DNA of 64,000 nt from UBA6144 sp964399165 (GTDB lineage: Bacteria; Bdellovibrionota; Bacteriovoracia; Bacteriovoracales; Bacteriovoracaceae), in NCBI GenBank assembly GCA_964399165.1, contig CAYNPO010000003.1:1-64000 (forward strand), in the 5' to 3' direction. Each line of letters begins with the position of its first letter. Position 1 is the stretch's first letter. Below the pieces are notes generated by a model, which was not told the DNA's origin, searched no databases, and saw only the letters and a program-made list of their open reading frames with translations. The translations under genes and the position numbers were made by a program. Positions 53,058 to 62,556 of this stretch are shown here, piece after piece.

Positions 53058-55321
53058 ATGATTGAAAGCATAAAAATTAAGAGTATCGCGACATACCCTG
53101 ACGTCGAGGAAGCCATGGATGGATTGGCCCAGCTCAATTACGTGTATGGGGCAAATGGATCGGGAAAAACAACATTGTCCCGTGTCGTTGCAGAAGCAGA
53201 TCAATTCTTAGGACGAGCAAGCATAAAGTGGAGGAGCGACCGACAGCTAAAAACACTGGTCTATAATGTTGACTTCGTCGAAAGAAACTTAAGGCAATCA
53301 GACAGGGTCAAGGGCGTATTTACCCTTGGCACCGATGCTGCTGAGGCCGTGGATAAGATTCGAGAACTCAAGGGAAAAGAAATAGTGCTACAAGCCAAAA
53401 GGGATCAAAAACAAAAAGCGCTATTTGGTGACAGTCCCAACGAAGTGGGAGGTAAGCAGCAAGAGTATGACTCGCTAAACGAGGTCTTCGTGGAGACCTG
53501 CTGGAGACAGAAGCTTGCCCATGAGGATTCATTTAAAGCGGCGTTTGCGGGGTTCATCGGGAAGAAGCAAAATTTTAAAGACAAGGTCCTTAACGAAAAC
53601 AGGGACAATAAATCAATCCTTCAATCCTTCAATCCTTCGATTATCTCAAGAGGCAAGCCGGGATCCTTTTTGGCCCTCAACCAACGCAGCGAGCCTTGCC
53701 GGCAAATCCCATAACGCAAACGAAGCTTGATGAAATAACTAACCTCGAGATCGATCCGATATTGGCAAAAAAAATCATCGGCGCATCAGACGTTGACATC
53801 GCCATGATGATAAACACCTTAGGCATAAGCGATTGGGTGAAAGAAGGCCTTCCCCACTTCGATGCCTTGAAAAAACAGCAATGCCCTTTCTGCCAGCAGG
53901 ATGTTCTGTCGAATCTTTCCAATAAATTTGAGCAATACTTCAACGAAGCATTTGAAGAAGATATTGAGGTGGCGAAGACTCTTCTGGGGAATTACGAGAT
54001 CAAAACGAAATTACTTTGTGGGGAAGTAGAGGAGTTCGTCGCTGGCTTCGACAGGCAGGAAGATGTGAAAGTACTTCAGCGGCTTGGGCAGATTCTTCGC
54101 GCGAGAACTGAATCAAATGTTGCTTCTATAAAGAACAAGGTAGCGCAGGCAAGCATCTCCATCGTTCTTGAGACGTCCGCCGACATCCTCGTGGAGATAC
54201 GAAAAGAGGCGGAGAGAATAAGAGCAGAGGTCAGCCAGCACAACCAAATCGTCAGGGATTTTGCTACGGAGAAGGATAAGCTGGTCGCAGAAGTCTGGCG
54301 CTACATTCTCGATACCTCATTAGGGAGTGAGATTAGTCGCTATCAAACACAAAAGCGTGATCTGGAAAAAGCAATTGATTCGTTAAGACAGCAAATTGAA
54401 GACATCGACGCCGAAATCCGGGAAGTCACCAAGGACATACAAGCCCAAGAGAAGAGGATGAAGAGCGTTGCCCCGACAATTTTAGAAATCAATAAAACCC
54501 TCAGTAGGTTTGGCTTCACGGGCTTCAAGCTGAGCGAGTCAGAAGAAAAGATGTATTATTCAATAGTGAGAAGTGATGGGTCCAAAGTGGGCACCACCCT
54601 AAGTGAGGGGGAAAAGACGTTCATCGCCTTCCTGTATTTTTATAAACTCTTAGATGGAAGCCACGATGAGGCTGCTGGAGGCATAAATGCCGATAGGGTC
54701 GTGGTTTTTGATGATCCTGTGTCGAGCCTGGATAGCGACATCCTCTTTATTGTTAGCAGTTTGATTCGAGAATTAGTAAATAGGGTGCGGCGAGGGGAGG
54801 GGGCCGTAAAGCAGGTGTTTGTCTTGACTCATAACATTTACTTCCACAAGGAAGTTACCTTCAAGTCGAAACCTAAAGAGAGAGCCCGAAAAGGTGAAAC
54901 CTTTTGGGTGATAAAAAAGATCGAAGATAAAACCCACATCGAGAAGCACCCTGATAATCCTATTCGTACATCCTACGAATTGCTTTGGAAGCTTATAACC
55001 TCAGACAAGAAGTGCCCCCTGACCATTCCGAACACGTTAAGGAGAATTCTGGAAAGTTATTTCAAGATGATGGGGAATATATGTCTGGATGATTTGTCCA
55101 AGGAGTTTGAAGGCAAAGAGCAGTTCGTGTGCAAGTCATTACTCTCTTGGGCCCATGACGGCTCTCATGGCACGCATGACGACTTATATATTTCAATTGA
55201 TGCCTCAACAGTGAGCCTGTATCTGAAGGTCTTCAAAGAAATTTTTTATAAGATGAAGCACGATTCTCACTACGAAATGATGATGGAGTGTGCCGTAGAT
55301 GTTGTCCCGGTTCAGGCTTGA
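53058..55321 (+). pseudogene. RloC/PrrC-like anticodon nuclease ATPase, split by an 8-bp tandem repeat
   Basis: Two overlapping frames (53058-53714 and 53696-55321) encode one AAA_13-type protein (COG4694, RloC/PrrC family). The N-terminal part has Walker A YGANGSGKTTL. The second has a CPFC pair, coiled coils, an ABC signature-like LSEGEK, Walker B VVVFDDPVSSLDSD and a C-terminal RRILES (R-x3-E) plus a nearby His, the pattern of PrrC/RloC nuclease residues. The break lies at three copies of TCAATCCT (53613-53636). Removing one copy restores a single frame (KSILQSF then DYLKRQAG). Restored length about 751, as in RloC. Family function: cleaves tRNA anticodons as phage defence. Confidence 0.85.
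53613..53636 (+). repeat. Three tandem copies of the 8-mer TCAATCCT
   Basis: Copies at 53613, 53621 and 53629, followed by a partial TC. Each copy shifts the frame by two bases modulo three. Two copies keep the RloC-like gene open; three break it. It may be a phase-variable switch or a simple duplication mutation. Confidence 0.9.
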
Positions 55322-55365
55322 TCAGGCATGTTGGCCCCATTGTCGGTTTGGAAGTGCAGGAGCTT

Positions 55366-56319
55366 CTAGAGCTTAATTGCAACGCTGGCAATGCGAGTAA
55401 AGATCTCGTCCAACGTCGGCCGCCCCCGATAATAGAGTGCTTGCGTATTGTTATAGCCTTCCAAGAGGAGGGCTAGGTGTTCAGGGTGCTGAGGCAGGAA
55501 AGCCGCATTTGAAGAGAGCGCCAATGGAGCATCTTTTTTAGGAAACCGTTCCCGCTTACGGTCGATGTAGGCAATGCTTCCGATGAAGTCGCTGACTCGC
55601 TCAATCTCCAGCAAGCAATAGACATCGTAGTAGTGCCGAATGAAATTCTTGTCTATCTTGCCGGTCTCGCGGAGCTTTCTGTGCTTTGTGGAAAGGGCCT
55701 GGAGCTTTTCGATGAAAGTATACTCAGGTACGTAGCACTTCACGTTCAAGGCCCGGTTGTCGATGAAATCGCCGATGCCATCCTTGAAGGCATGGTCCGC
55801 AGCCCATGAAGAGATCGTGATAGGGACATTGGGGGTGGTGTCGTCGAAGCCTGCCTCCAGGAGAACGCTCGGCTTGACGCCCGGAACGGTTTCGAACGCT
55901 GAGCCATAAGAAAGGGTGATTCCCGCATTCCTCATCCTCTCGGTGTCGTCGAAGGCGTGCTCGCGAGCGGCGATCGTGCCATCAATCTTGATATTGTCAG
56001 CCAGCCAATCAAAGTAGGCCCGTCTGCTCTCGATGTGGGCGGGTTTCATGTGGTTCTTGCCGGTGTAAACCTTATGACCCGGGGGTGGAGTGATCCTAAG
56101 GTCGATGTCCTCTGAAAAACGGTGGATGATTTTGAAGCCTTTGGAGAGCGATGTCCCGCCCTTCAGCTCAAAGTCAAACCCCTGGGCCTGAAGCCCATAA
56201 AGACAATGCATGATCCAGTAGTCTTTTTCGACTAGGTACGGATTGATGCCCATGTCCTGGGCCACTCTGCTGATGAGTGTGGGGAAGTCAGTGTCTTGGT
56301 GAAGAAACTTTTTGGCCAT
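55366..56319 (-). CDS. AbiEii-type nucleotidyltransferase toxin
   Basis: A 317-residue protein of the AbiEii family (MenT-like nucleotidyltransferases). Core motif ELKGGTSLSKGF then HRFSEDIDLRI (residues about 50-77) carries the GS and the Asp pair of the nucleotidyltransferase active site. Such toxins block tRNA or protein synthesis and cause phage abortive infection. It overlaps the antitoxin gene by 32 bases and is downstream of it. Confidence 0.88.
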   Translation of the reverse strand: MAKKFLHQDTDFPTLISRVAQDMGINPYLVEKDYWIMHCLYGLQAQGFDFELKGGTSLSKGFKIIHRFSEDIDLRITPPPGHKVYTGKNHMKPAHIESRRAYFDWLADNIKIDGTIAAREHAFDDTERMRNAGITLSYGSAFETVPGVKPSVLLEAGFDDTTPNVPITISSWAADHAFKDGIGDFIDNRALNVKCYVPEYTFIEKLQALSTKHRKLRETGKIDKNFIRHYYDVYCLLEIERVSDFIGSIAYIDRKRERFPKKDAPLALSSNAAFLPQHPEHLALLLEGYNNTQALYYRGRPTLDEIFTRIASVAIKL

Positions 56320-56887
56320 TCAGCAGTGCCTGGACGAGTTTTTTTGTCTTCACCTTACCATACAGCCTGGCCGCTTCTTCCACGGATTTACTGTCGAACG
56401 ACTCAAATTTCTTTTTGAGAAGGTCGAGAACACGTTCTTTGTCCTCAGCGAGTTCATCCAGGTTGTTCAGCATGTCCACCAGCAGGAATTCTCTGGTCAG
56501 CGCCGTGGGCAGGGTTGGCTTCATCTTGAACTCGTAGGTGACGCCCCCGAGGGCGAATTTCCCATGGCGCTTGTGATTGTAAACGAGGACATGGTTATAA
56601 AGCTGGGTCGTGCCGAGGCCGAGGGAGTTGTAGGAATTGTAGGAGAGGACCAGGAAGCGGTCGTCTTTGAGAAAGGCGCGCACCAGATCGTCTGTTGCCC
56701 CTACAGACTCCCCAAACGGCGTTTGCTTGGGTCGCAAGTAGAGGCCTGGGCCAACCTTCTTTAAGGTGCCGTCTTTTACCAACGCGGCGACTTGCCTATC
56801 CACGCTGGTACTCCAGAGGGCGAGTTCAGAGCGGCGATAGACCTTTCCCGAGGCTAAATTTGCTCGCAGTCTTTCTTGCGGTCTCAT
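56288..56887 (-). CDS. AbiEi-like antitoxin
   Basis: A 199-residue protein with an N-terminal winged helix (YRRSELALWSTSVDRQVAALVKDGTL) and a body typical of AbiEi-type antitoxins (GLGTTQLYNHVLVYNHKRHGKF). AGGAGG precedes ATG 56887. It autoregulates and counters the downstream AbiEii toxin. The family is sometimes labelled DUF6088; the function is inferred from pairing. Confidence 0.82.
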   Translation of the reverse strand: MRPQERLRANLASGKVYRRSELALWSTSVDRQVAALVKDGTLKKVGPGLYLRPKQTPFGESVGATDDLVRAFLKDDRFLVLSYNSYNSLGLGTTQLYNHVLVYNHKRHGKFALGGVTYEFKMKPTLPTALTREFLLVDMLNNLDELAEDKERVLDLLKKKFESFDSKSVEEAARLYGKVKTKKLVQALLNGQKVSSPRH

Positions 56888-57129
56888 TAGATCCTCCTAT
56901 GTCTAAGTATATGTTATTTATCGACAGCTCTACATGAATATTTAATGAAAAAACATGCTTATACAGTAAATTCAACCCATTATGTGAGATTTGCTGAGGG
57001 TAAGCACAGCGCCATTGCAGCCCAAAGCAGTTGATCAGTCCGGCAATAGCTAAGGCCAACCTTAATTATGAATCTAGATGTGGCGTTGAAATGCCATGTG
57101 CCGATTAGGGCTTAATGGAGGCTAACCAT

Positions 57130-58074
57130 ATGGCGCGACGGTCACCAGATCCATTCAAGGTGCTCATTAAAGTGACAGGCAGCTTGCTTAAGGCAGCTGC
57201 TGCAGCCGAGAGGGCATCTCAGAAAGCCGCCGCTAAGTCTGAGCGCGAAAGGGCCCGCGCGATTAGAGAGCACGAGAAGGCTGAAAAGGAGCGCGAACGA
57301 GAGCGGGAGCGTGCGTTTCGAGATAAGGCAAAGGTCCAAAAGAAAAACGAGGCGGACAAGTTGCGAGCGGATAGAGAGGCATTAAGGGCAGCAGAGGCTC
57401 TCAGGAAGGACAATGAGAGGAGGCGGCTGCAAGATGAAAAGGAAGCTCGGCAGAGGCAAAAACAGGAAGAATCTGAAAGAAAGACTTTCCTTAGAGAAGT
57501 TAAACAAGAGCTCAGTCTCGCTACAATTGTAGAATTCAATTTAAATAAGCCCGGGGCTTATTCGTACAAACGGCAAGTCGATTACTCCTTGGAAGCGGAC
57601 ATAGTTGCACTTAAGAATGGTGGGAGGGCAGGTGATATTCAGCCACCTTCAATCCACTACGGTGAGTTCGTCTGGAGTGGCATTTTTAACTCCGTCATTG
57701 GCACGAAAGGCATGACAGAGTTTGAGTCAGCCCTGGACTCTATGGAGAAATTGCCAAGCGAGCATGAATGGCCGCAAAGCGATGTATGCAGACTGATCTT
57801 GGCACGATCAGGAATATATTTTGATGGGGACATAGATCGCTTTCGGGGAGACTTTCATTGGCTGACTGCTTACAGAAAGTTGGTCATTGATGGGCAGGGC
57901 CTCATGGAGCAAGTGCTGAACAGCGAGGGCATGGCAATGCCTGCTCGTAGCCTTGAGGTAGCTTCGTCTGACCTGGAGCGCCTGCGGGAATATCTAAAAG
58001 AGTTCACTCTCAAACTTTACGCTGAGCTTGCTGCCTTTCACCTAAAGAAATCGAAGATTAGACTTCTAGCATAG
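57130..58074 (+). CDS. Coiled-coil protein, first gene of a three-gene cassette
   Basis: A 314-residue protein. Residues about 20-130 are a long basic Arg/Glu-rich coiled coil; residues 135-310 form a domain I do not recognise (FVWSGIFNSVIGTKGMTEFESALDSM). ATG 57130 sits eight bases after GGAGG (57117-57121). It is nine bases before the DUF4041/T5orf172 gene, same strand, so the two are cotranscribed. No enzymatic motif seen. Island location suggests a role in defence or element maintenance. Confidence 0.7.
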   Translation: MARRSPDPFKVLIKVTGSLLKAAAAAERASQKAAAKSERERARAIREHEKAEKERERERERAFRDKAKVQKKNEADKLRADREALRAAEALRKDNERRRLQDEKEARQRQKQEESERKTFLREVKQELSLATIVEFNLNKPGAYSYKRQVDYSLEADIVALKNGGRAGDIQPPSIHYGEFVWSGIFNSVIGTKGMTEFESALDSMEKLPSEHEWPQSDVCRLILARSGIYFDGDIDRFRGDFHWLTAYRKLVIDGQGLMEQVLNSEGMAMPARSLEVASSDLERLREYLKEFTLKLYAELAAFHLKKSKIRLLA

Positions 58075-58083
58075 GACATAGTC

Positions 58084-59559
58084 ATGGAATTCCTTTTAAT
58101 TGTTTTAATCGTTGCATGCATTGTGCTGGCTGTAAAAAATCAGCAGAACTTGGTCCGGGCCAAAGATCTTCGAAGTCAACTCTCTGAGCGCGAGGCGGCT
58201 TATAAGCAATTAGAGACACTATCACATGAATCGGAGGCTTCACTAAAAGAAGTGCTTGAAATGAAGAATAGGTTGGAGGGGACCCTTGCGGATGCAAGGA
58301 CGACATGTGCTGAGCTGGATAAGAAGCTCGGCGTGGCAACTAGTGATCTTTCCCTGACAAAGAGAAATCTCGATGCCATTCGTATGGAGTGGGAGAGGTA
58401 TGAGGCAGAAATTAAGCTCCTGAAGTCGATTGAGGCCCTGAAGGCGGACGAGCAGCAGCTCAAGGTGGTTTCAAGTCAGCTGAACGCGGCAAAAAAAGAA
58501 TTGGACCTCACCCTTAAAGGGATTGATGAACTCCAAACCCTCAGAGATGGTGGGTTTTACTCTTTGAAGTATGAGTTCGAAGACGTCCAGTCTTATAAGG
58601 AGGCTCTTGTCCTCATTAAAGAGCGCCAAAAGCATTTAATTACAAGCAGCACAGAGTTTCATTGTGAAGTAGAAGAGCTTCGAGGGACGCCAATCTTCAA
58701 GGCTATTAAGTCCATTGCTCTCCGATCCTTTAACCTGGAGATTGAGAGCATCGCGGAGAGTGTGACAACTCGAAATTTTGATTCGTCATATGAGAAGGCA
58801 CAGAAGGCATTCGAGAGAATCAACACATTGCTGACGACCTTTCGATCAAAAATTACAGAAGAGTACTTCGAGTCAAAGGTCAAGGAAATCGCCATTGCAC
58901 TTGAGTTTGAGCAGGAGAAGGCGCGCATTAAAGAAGAGCAAGCCGAGCTTCGCAGAAAGATCAAGGATGAAGAGGATGCTCGACTTGAAGCGGAAGAGTT
59001 ACGCGACAGAGCAGCGGAAGCGGAACGGCTAGCGGCTGAACAACTTGAGAAGGCCAAGATCCTCATGGCGGCGGCAACCGCCGAAGAGAAGTTGGCGCTG
59101 GAGGAAAAAGTTGCAAGCCTTGAAGAGGCCTTGCGTGAAAAGAGCGAAGAAAAAGAGCGTGCCATCTCCATGGCTCAAATCACGAAAAAGGGGCACGTGT
59201 ATATCATTTCGAACATCGGGTCATTTGGAGAGGACGTGTTCAAGATTGGCTTGACCCGCAGAGATAATCCCGAGGATCGGGTTCGGGAGCTAGGTGATGC
59301 ATCTGTTCCGTTCCTCTTCGATATACACGCTACAATCAAGTGTGAGGATGCTCCTAGGCTTGAGTCCGAACTCCACCGACTACTGAACAATCACCGGATG
59401 AATAAAGTAAACAGTCGGAAAGAGTTTTTTCGCGTAACTATTGACATTATTCAAGACGCCTGTTCGAAGCTGGGCCACCAGGTCGAGCTCACTAGGCTCG
59501 CTGAGGCAAGAGAATTTCGCCAGACCTTGGAGATAGAGAAGCAGGCTGAAGCTGCATAA
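58084..59559 (+). CDS. DUF4041 and T5orf172 (GIY-YIG-like) protein
   Basis: A 491-residue protein. An N-terminal transmembrane helix (residues 3-18) is followed by a coiled coil, then a DUF4041-like core (GGFYSLKYEFEDVQSYKEAL, about 155-270), more coiled coil (to about 370) and a C-terminal T5orf172 domain (GHVYIISN ... EDVFKIGLTRR ... NPEDRVRELGD), a GIY-YIG-like fold. DUF4041 proteins with T5orf172 occur in phages and defence regions; activity unknown. It is membrane-anchored with a possible nuclease head. Centre of the 57130-60321 cassette. Confidence 0.85.
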   Translation: MEFLLIVLIVACIVLAVKNQQNLVRAKDLRSQLSEREAAYKQLETLSHESEASLKEVLEMKNRLEGTLADARTTCAELDKKLGVATSDLSLTKRNLDAIRMEWERYEAEIKLLKSIEALKADEQQLKVVSSQLNAAKKELDLTLKGIDELQTLRDGGFYSLKYEFEDVQSYKEALVLIKERQKHLITSSTEFHCEVEELRGTPIFKAIKSIALRSFNLEIESIAESVTTRNFDSSYEKAQKAFERINTLLTTFRSKITEEYFESKVKEIAIALEFEQEKARIKEEQAELRRKIKDEEDARLEAEELRDRAAEAERLAAEQLEKAKILMAAATAEEKLALEEKVASLEEALREKSEEKERAISMAQITKKGHVYIISNIGSFGEDVFKIGLTRRDNPEDRVRELGDASVPFLFDIHATIKCEDAPRLESELHRLLNNHRMNKVNSRKEFFRVTIDIIQDACSKLGHQVELTRLAEAREFRQTLEIEKQAEAA

Positions 59560-59604
59560 GTGTTGCAGCATGCCTAGTTACAAACCCGAACAACGCGGAA
59601 CCAT

Positions 59605-60321
59605 ATGCTCGACCTGAACCTCTACATGGATTTTGCAGCACTTCTTGATCGTTTGAGCACGAACGCAAGGGATGGAATAGACCTCCATAGGCGCAAGGAT
59701 ACTGTTGGCGTCAAGCGGTGTGCTGCTGAGATGGCCGCGGATTGTAAAAGCCTTATTGATCTAACTAGAAGGGCCTTCGGAGAGCTTCCCCCAAAGAACC
59801 AGCTAGGAAGGCATGCAGGGTTTTCTCTACCAGAAGATTTTGAAAGTGCTTGTAAAATTGATTTGCCTGCTTTTAGGGCATGGATCGATGAAAAATTCAG
59901 AGGAGAGGGGCGTCGATGGACATCATTTGATAGCATGCTTGATCCCTTAATTGTCGAAGTCGCTATCCCTCAGTATTTGAACGGGCATTACAGAGAAGCT
60001 GTTCTTAATGCAATCGTTGGGGTTTTTGATCTTATCCGGCACCGAACAGGAAAGAAGTCTGATGGGTGCAAGCTGATAGATGAGGTTTTCAGGGTGGATG
60101 ACCCTCTGCTGATGTTCTCTGATGTCGAAACAGAGACAGGACAGAGTGATCAAAAGGGGGGGCTAAGTATGCTCAAAGGAGCATATATGGGGATCCGGAA
60201 TACCAAGTCTCACTCGTTGTCCCACAACCTGGATCCAGTCATGGCTGCACAATACTTAGTCTTCGCAAGCATTCTTGCTAGGAAGGTTCGTAATGCCACC
60301 ACGATACGTAAGGCTAGCTGA
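59605..60321 (+). CDS. HEPN-Ymh (TIGR02391) family protein
   Basis: A 238-residue protein. The C-terminal part matches the Ymh/TIGR02391 family: REAVLNAIVGVFDLIR and SMLKGAYMGIRNTKSHSLSH. The RNTKSH stretch is an R-x4-H motif, the catalytic pair of HEPN ribonucleases. Family members are common in phage-defence islands. It follows the DUF4041 gene by 45 bases on the same strand, third in the cassette. RNase activity is inferred from the motif. Confidence 0.82.
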   Translation: MLDLNLYMDFAALLDRLSTNARDGIDLHRRKDTVGVKRCAAEMAADCKSLIDLTRRAFGELPPKNQLGRHAGFSLPEDFESACKIDLPAFRAWIDEKFRGEGRRWTSFDSMLDPLIVEVAIPQYLNGHYREAVLNAIVGVFDLIRHRTGKKSDGCKLIDEVFRVDDPLLMFSDVETETGQSDQKGGLSMLKGAYMGIRNTKSHSLSHNLDPVMAAQYLVFASILARKVRNATTIRKAS

Positions 60322-60323
60322 AT

Positions 60324-60734
60324 TCACGCGTGATCAGCGAGAGTTCTTTCGACCCTTTTCAAATTTTCCCAGTCGGCACGCATTTCAAGAAGCTCATAGA
60401 GAACAGTCATTCTGAGTGCCACGAGCTTATCTGCACGGCTAATTTGGTCTACATATTGCACAAGCCTATCAATCGAAAACCGCCCATACTTATAGTTCAG
60501 TATTTCACTCACACGAGCTTTGTTGATCGCCAGCAAATCCACTAGGTCTTTGGCCTGCAAATCATGCTCGACGAGATACTCCACCATAATCTTACACAGC
60601 GATTTCTTGATCCGATCCTCCGGAGAAAGCGGCTTACTCAAAGTAGGAATAAGTCCTTTCGCGTGTTCTTTCTCAGACTCCTGGATGATTTTGACCATCC
60701 TGGAGTTCGAAATGGATTTGCTCGTTTTCTTCAT
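60324..60734 (-). CDS. HigA2-like antitoxin / XRE regulator
   Basis: A 136-residue protein with a helix-turn-helix (DLQAKDLVDLLAINKARVSEILNYK) in the HigA2/HTH_37 style, with the DNA-binding part at the C-terminus of a helical lead. AGGGG precedes ATG 60734. No toxin gene is next to it, so it may control the convergent cassette (57130-60321, stop two bases away) or be an orphan. It resembles the protein at 62155-62457. Confidence 0.78.
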   Translation of the reverse strand: MKKTSKSISNSRMVKIIQESEKEHAKGLIPTLSKPLSPEDRIKKSLCKIMVEYLVEHDLQAKDLVDLLAINKARVSEILNYKYGRFSIDRLVQYVDQISRADKLVALRMTVLYELLEMRADWENLKRVERTLADHA

Positions 60735-61067
60735 GCTCTGCCCCTGGATTGGCGCATCATAGCATGGTTGCCGTATTTGGAAACTTGGCGGTTTCGTGTA
60801 CTAGAAATGTACTACGACCCCCCAAACAGCCCCTCAAAAGGCCACAATGGACAACAACGGATCATAGGCCGATTTCAGGTGTAAGTAATAGGGATCAAAG
60901 GCAAATTGCGAGAATGATTCAGAACTGAAGGCCACCGCCAAAAGCGCACCCAGGCCATCCTTTCCTGGGCACCAAAACATCCCTATCGCTTATATCCAAA
61001 CGCTTCAGGGCACGGGCCTCATAGCCGTGCCTGGATTTGTACTGCGGGCGCATGATGCAGACACAAA
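60735..61067. other. Non-coding region containing the second attachment site
   Basis: About 330 bases with no coding region. It holds paired GTACTA motifs (near 60,797 and 60,810), the att core at 60,958, and GCCGTGCCTGGATTTGTACT-like sequence (near 61,027) that resembles the region just downstream of the tRNA (48,206-48,232, GTACTGG pairs). These look like integrase arm sites. Confidence 0.55.
60958..60974. repeat. Second att copy (attR of first element, attL of second)
   Basis: TCCTTTCCTGGGCACCA, identical to the last 17 bases of tRNA-Leu(CAG), followed by AAACATCC against AATCATCC at the tRNA. Confidence 0.9.
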
Positions 61068-62042
61068 TCAGTTGGATGGTTCGGAAGTGGGGAGGAGGAA
61101 GCAGGGACTGGGGAAATTGTCGGTGCAGACAGGCTCACTGAAAGGCATGTCTCCGTCGAGGACCAGTTGTCTCATCAAAGGATGGAAGGTGGGGCGGATA
61201 ACGCCATCAGGATAAAGCCGCCGTGGGGCGTGTAGATCAAACAGGGCCGAAGCAACTTCCTGTGAGTCGTTATCGCCGTGGTATCTAACGATGATGTCTT
61301 GGGCAAAGAAACCTTGGTTAATCTTATTCTCCATCTCCATGTAGCCATTCATCATGCCGGGATGGTCGCCCGTGCCTTCATGACAATAGGCGGGATCCAC
61401 ACTCGTAAAATGAGTGTAGGCTTGGACCATGGTGAAGAATCCCTCCACTTCACCCAATTTGCGGTGCCGTTCATAATCCGCGCGAACTTCGGGCATAGGG
61501 CGGGAAACTTGTTCTTCATCAAGACAGCGTGGCACATACGGGTTTACCCCCATGCCGCCCATAAAGGCGGGAGGCAGTGATTGTAGCAAATCATACTGCC
61601 TATGAAGCTCGGCCCAGCGATGGTCCTGGCAGACGTGTGTGAGTTCATGCAGATAAACGAAGAGAACTTTTTGAGGTGACGCTTTCAAGTTAAAGTTTAG
61701 GGTGACGGAAACCCGAGCAGAGAGACCCTGAAACTCGCGTCGACGACTGACTGACATCATGGTCCCTTCATCCTCACCCAAGAAGTGCAGGCCGTATGAA
61801 AAGCCAGGGTCGGCCCTTAAGCGATCACGGCACTCAAGGAGATGGTTGAACGGACTCTGTGCAATGACGGCGTCAAGGGTTTGGACGAAAGTCTCGGGAT
61901 TTCCCCTTCGCTGAGCCTCGCTGGCATAATTGATGAAAGGAGCAGGAGTGGAACCAGGAGATGTGTCAGCGCAGTTTTCTGCGATGCTTGCATAGGCTTG
62001 GACCGCGAAGATGTGAGCAAAGATGGTGATATAAAAACGCAT
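61068..62042 (-). CDS. Exported HExxH metalloprotease-like protein
   Basis: A 324-residue protein with a signal peptide (MRFYITIFAHIFAVQAYA). The zinc-site motif is LHELTHVCQDH (HExxH), and downstream acidic residues could supply a third ligand. Several Cys suggest disulfides. No family recognised beyond the metallopeptidase-like motif, and the cargo position inside the att-flanked segment implies recent acquisition. Substrate unknown. Confidence 0.72.
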   Translation of the reverse strand: MRFYITIFAHIFAVQAYASIAENCADTSPGSTPAPFINYASEAQRRGNPETFVQTLDAVIAQSPFNHLLECRDRLRADPGFSYGLHFLGEDEGTMMSVSRRREFQGLSARVSVTLNFNLKASPQKVLFVYLHELTHVCQDHRWAELHRQYDLLQSLPPAFMGGMGVNPYVPRCLDEEQVSRPMPEVRADYERHRKLGEVEGFFTMVQAYTHFTSVDPAYCHEGTGDHPGMMNGYMEMENKINQGFFAQDIIVRYHGDNDSQEVASALFDLHAPRRLYPDGVIRPTFHPLMRQLVLDGDMPFSEPVCTDNFPSPCFLLPTSEPSN

Positions 62043-62154
62043 ACGTTTTTATCGGAATTTTGAGAGGAAGTGTGAGTACCAGAGCAACTTGCTGGAGGGG
62101 CTAAGAATTCGAAGGACGCCATTTAGCCTGACGTACACATTTTCAATATTCTGC

Positions 62155-62457
62155 CTATGCCACCGTCACCTTAACTTTGGGATTCAGCCGCTCCAGAAGG
62201 TTCAGCAGCCGGTCGGCAGTGAAGAGGTCAATTTTGTACTTCACGATCTCGGACACACGGGCAGGGTCAATCTCCAACTCTTGGGCCAATTCAAGCTGGG
62301 TCATCTTGTGGACCCGCAGATAGACGACGAATTCCTTGCAAAGGGCGCACTTGAGCTGGTCCGCTGCGGAGGCGGAAGCACTCAGGACGGGGGTCGGTTC
62401 GACTTTCTTGAGTTTTTTCCTGACTCGTTCGAGTTCTTTGGCATTGGGAAAACTCAT
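62155..62457 (-). CDS. HigA2-like XRE antitoxin
   Basis: A 100-residue protein with a C-terminal helix-turn-helix (MTQLELAQELEIDPARVSEIVKYK) and the FTADRLLNLLERL helix typical of HigA2/HTH_37 proteins. GAGGAGG precedes ATG 62457. It is about 100 bases downstream of the Phd/ParE pair and may be a third component or an independent regulator. Confidence 0.8.
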   Translation of the reverse strand: MSFPNAKELERVRKKLKKVEPTPVLSASASAADQLKCALCKEFVVYLRVHKMTQLELAQELEIDPARVSEIVKYKIDLFTADRLLNLLERLNPKVKVTVA

Positions 62458-62556
62458 ACTTTCCTCCTCTTCCTATCCGTACAAGATATTGCAGAATTCA
62501 GCAATTTGGATTTTAGCTGAACCAGATAGCTATTTACGCTGATTTCAGGGGGGGGG

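Noticed and set aside
53696..55321. Independent gene starting at TTG 53696
   Set aside because: The protein lacks its ATP-binding N-terminus, and the upstream frame supplies it; the 8-bp repeat explains the break better.
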